In this document: in pieces, positions 5,110 through 5,270 of the stretch | Layout: every line of letters starts with the position of its first letter | Position numbering within the stretch: the stretch's first letter is position 1 | Source: an uncultured Bacteroidota bacterium | GTDB lineage: Bacteria; Bacteroidota; Bacteroidia; Chitinophagales; Chitinophagaceae | Assembly: GCA_946479535.1 (NCBI GenBank) | Contig: CAMLGP010000272.1 | Location: 1 to 5,270 of the forward strand | Direction: 5' to 3' | DNA: 5,270 bases | Made by a program: the position numbers and the translations under genes | Notes under the pieces: generated by a model | What the model saw: the letters and a program-made list of their open reading frames with translations, nothing else | Database searches by the model: none | Told to the model about the DNA's origin: nothing

Positions 5110-5270
5110 CTATTTACGTGGAGAGTCAAAAATATGGAGGGCATTTACATGCTGGTTTTCCCTAAATAGCACTATAACTGAAGAAGGCGGACAGCGGTCA
5201 GGATATTCATCTGTATTGGAGTTTAAACCTTCAATGATAGTCATATTTCCACAACTGGTAATTTCGGCTG
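5110..5270 (-). CDS. Possible C-terminal fragment of an unrecognised gene at the right edge
   Basis: On the minus strand one frame is open from the right edge (first whole codon ending at 5268) to a TAG at 5110-5112, giving 52 residues: AEITSCGNMTIIEGLNSN, then TDEYPDRCPPSSVIVLFREN, and an end in ALHIFDSPRK. The composition is protein-like and includes two cysteines, but I recognise no family. A start at ATG 5244 within the window (44 residues) is also possible. It would precede the secreted protein gene by 76 bases on the same strand. The call is weak because the frame is short and a plus-strand frame over the same bases is also open. Confidence 0.35.
   Translation of the reverse strand, partial: AEITSCGNMTIIEGLNSNTDEYPDRCPPSSVIVLFRENQHVNALHIFDSPRK
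5127..5134 (-). promoter_or_regulatory. Candidate -7 box for the secreted protein gene
   Basis: On the minus strand TATTTTTG matches the Bacteroidota -7 consensus TAnnTTTG exactly. No clear TTTG is seen 19-21 bases further upstream. Transcription from here would give a leader of about 85 bases before ATG 5033. It lies inside the possible edge gene (5110-5270), near its stop. Confidence 0.3.

Noticed and set aside
4876..5169. Plus-strand open frame of 97 codons, including a plausible shorter start at 4987 (MKKIVIANQ followed by a hydrophobic stretch) with an A/G-rich sequence upstream.
   Set aside because: It is antisense to the signal peptide and first part of the minus-strand secreted protein, whose N-terminus is far more convincing; the hydrophobic stretch mirrors the signal-peptide codons.
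5183..5192. GAAGGCGGAC, the reverse complement of ten bases in the hairpin before lpxB.
   Set aside because: Ten-base matches are expected several times by chance in a window of this size, and there is no palindrome around this copy.
5069..5270. Plus-strand frame open to the right edge without a stop.
   Set aside because: It has no ATG or GTG start in the window, and a minus-strand frame over the same bases reads more like a protein. The strand here stays uncertain.

Overview
The window looks like chromosomal DNA from a member of the Bacteroidota, probably close to the Chitinophagaceae. This is inferred from the gene families (a CBM9-like/DUF5916 secreted protein, a LexA-like XRE-S24 regulator, a short 'KWIGYMHGINRIS' membrane protein), from moderate G+C content, from the lack of convincing Shine-Dalgarno sequences before the genes, and from promoter boxes that resemble the Bacteroidota consensus (TTTG / TAnnTTTG). 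There is no sign of a mobile element, CRISPR array, rRNA or tRNA. No gene-free stretch exceeds about 130 bases.

Left part, minus strand (1-1834): a LexA/cI-type repressor with an intact self-cleavage site and Ser/Lys dyad (1085-1834) is followed in the same direction by the first 334 codons of a secreted CBM9-like/DUF5916 protein (1-1004), which runs off the left edge. The latter has its own near-consensus promoter.

Middle, plus strand (1963-4262): a tight three-gene run reads away from the repressor. It holds surE (nucleotidase, with an unusual lysine-rich N-terminal tail), a 98-residue multi-pass membrane protein whose start overlaps the surE stop, and lpxB (lipid A disaccharide synthase). 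The repressor and surE share a 128-base divergent intergenic region containing several short dyads.

Right part, minus strand (4278-5270): a 54-residue single-pass membrane protein converges on lpxB with a 15-base gap. Behind it lies a secreted, probably lipocalin-like protein, and at the right edge there is a possible C-terminal fragment of another gene.

Taken together the region mixes housekeeping functions (nucleotide salvage, outer-membrane lipid A synthesis), one stress-type regulator and several small envelope proteins. I see no clear new defence, mobile or biosynthetic system. The most interesting points are the divergent repressor/surE control region, the small membrane protein locked between surE and lpxB, the SurE tail and the hairpin before lpxB.
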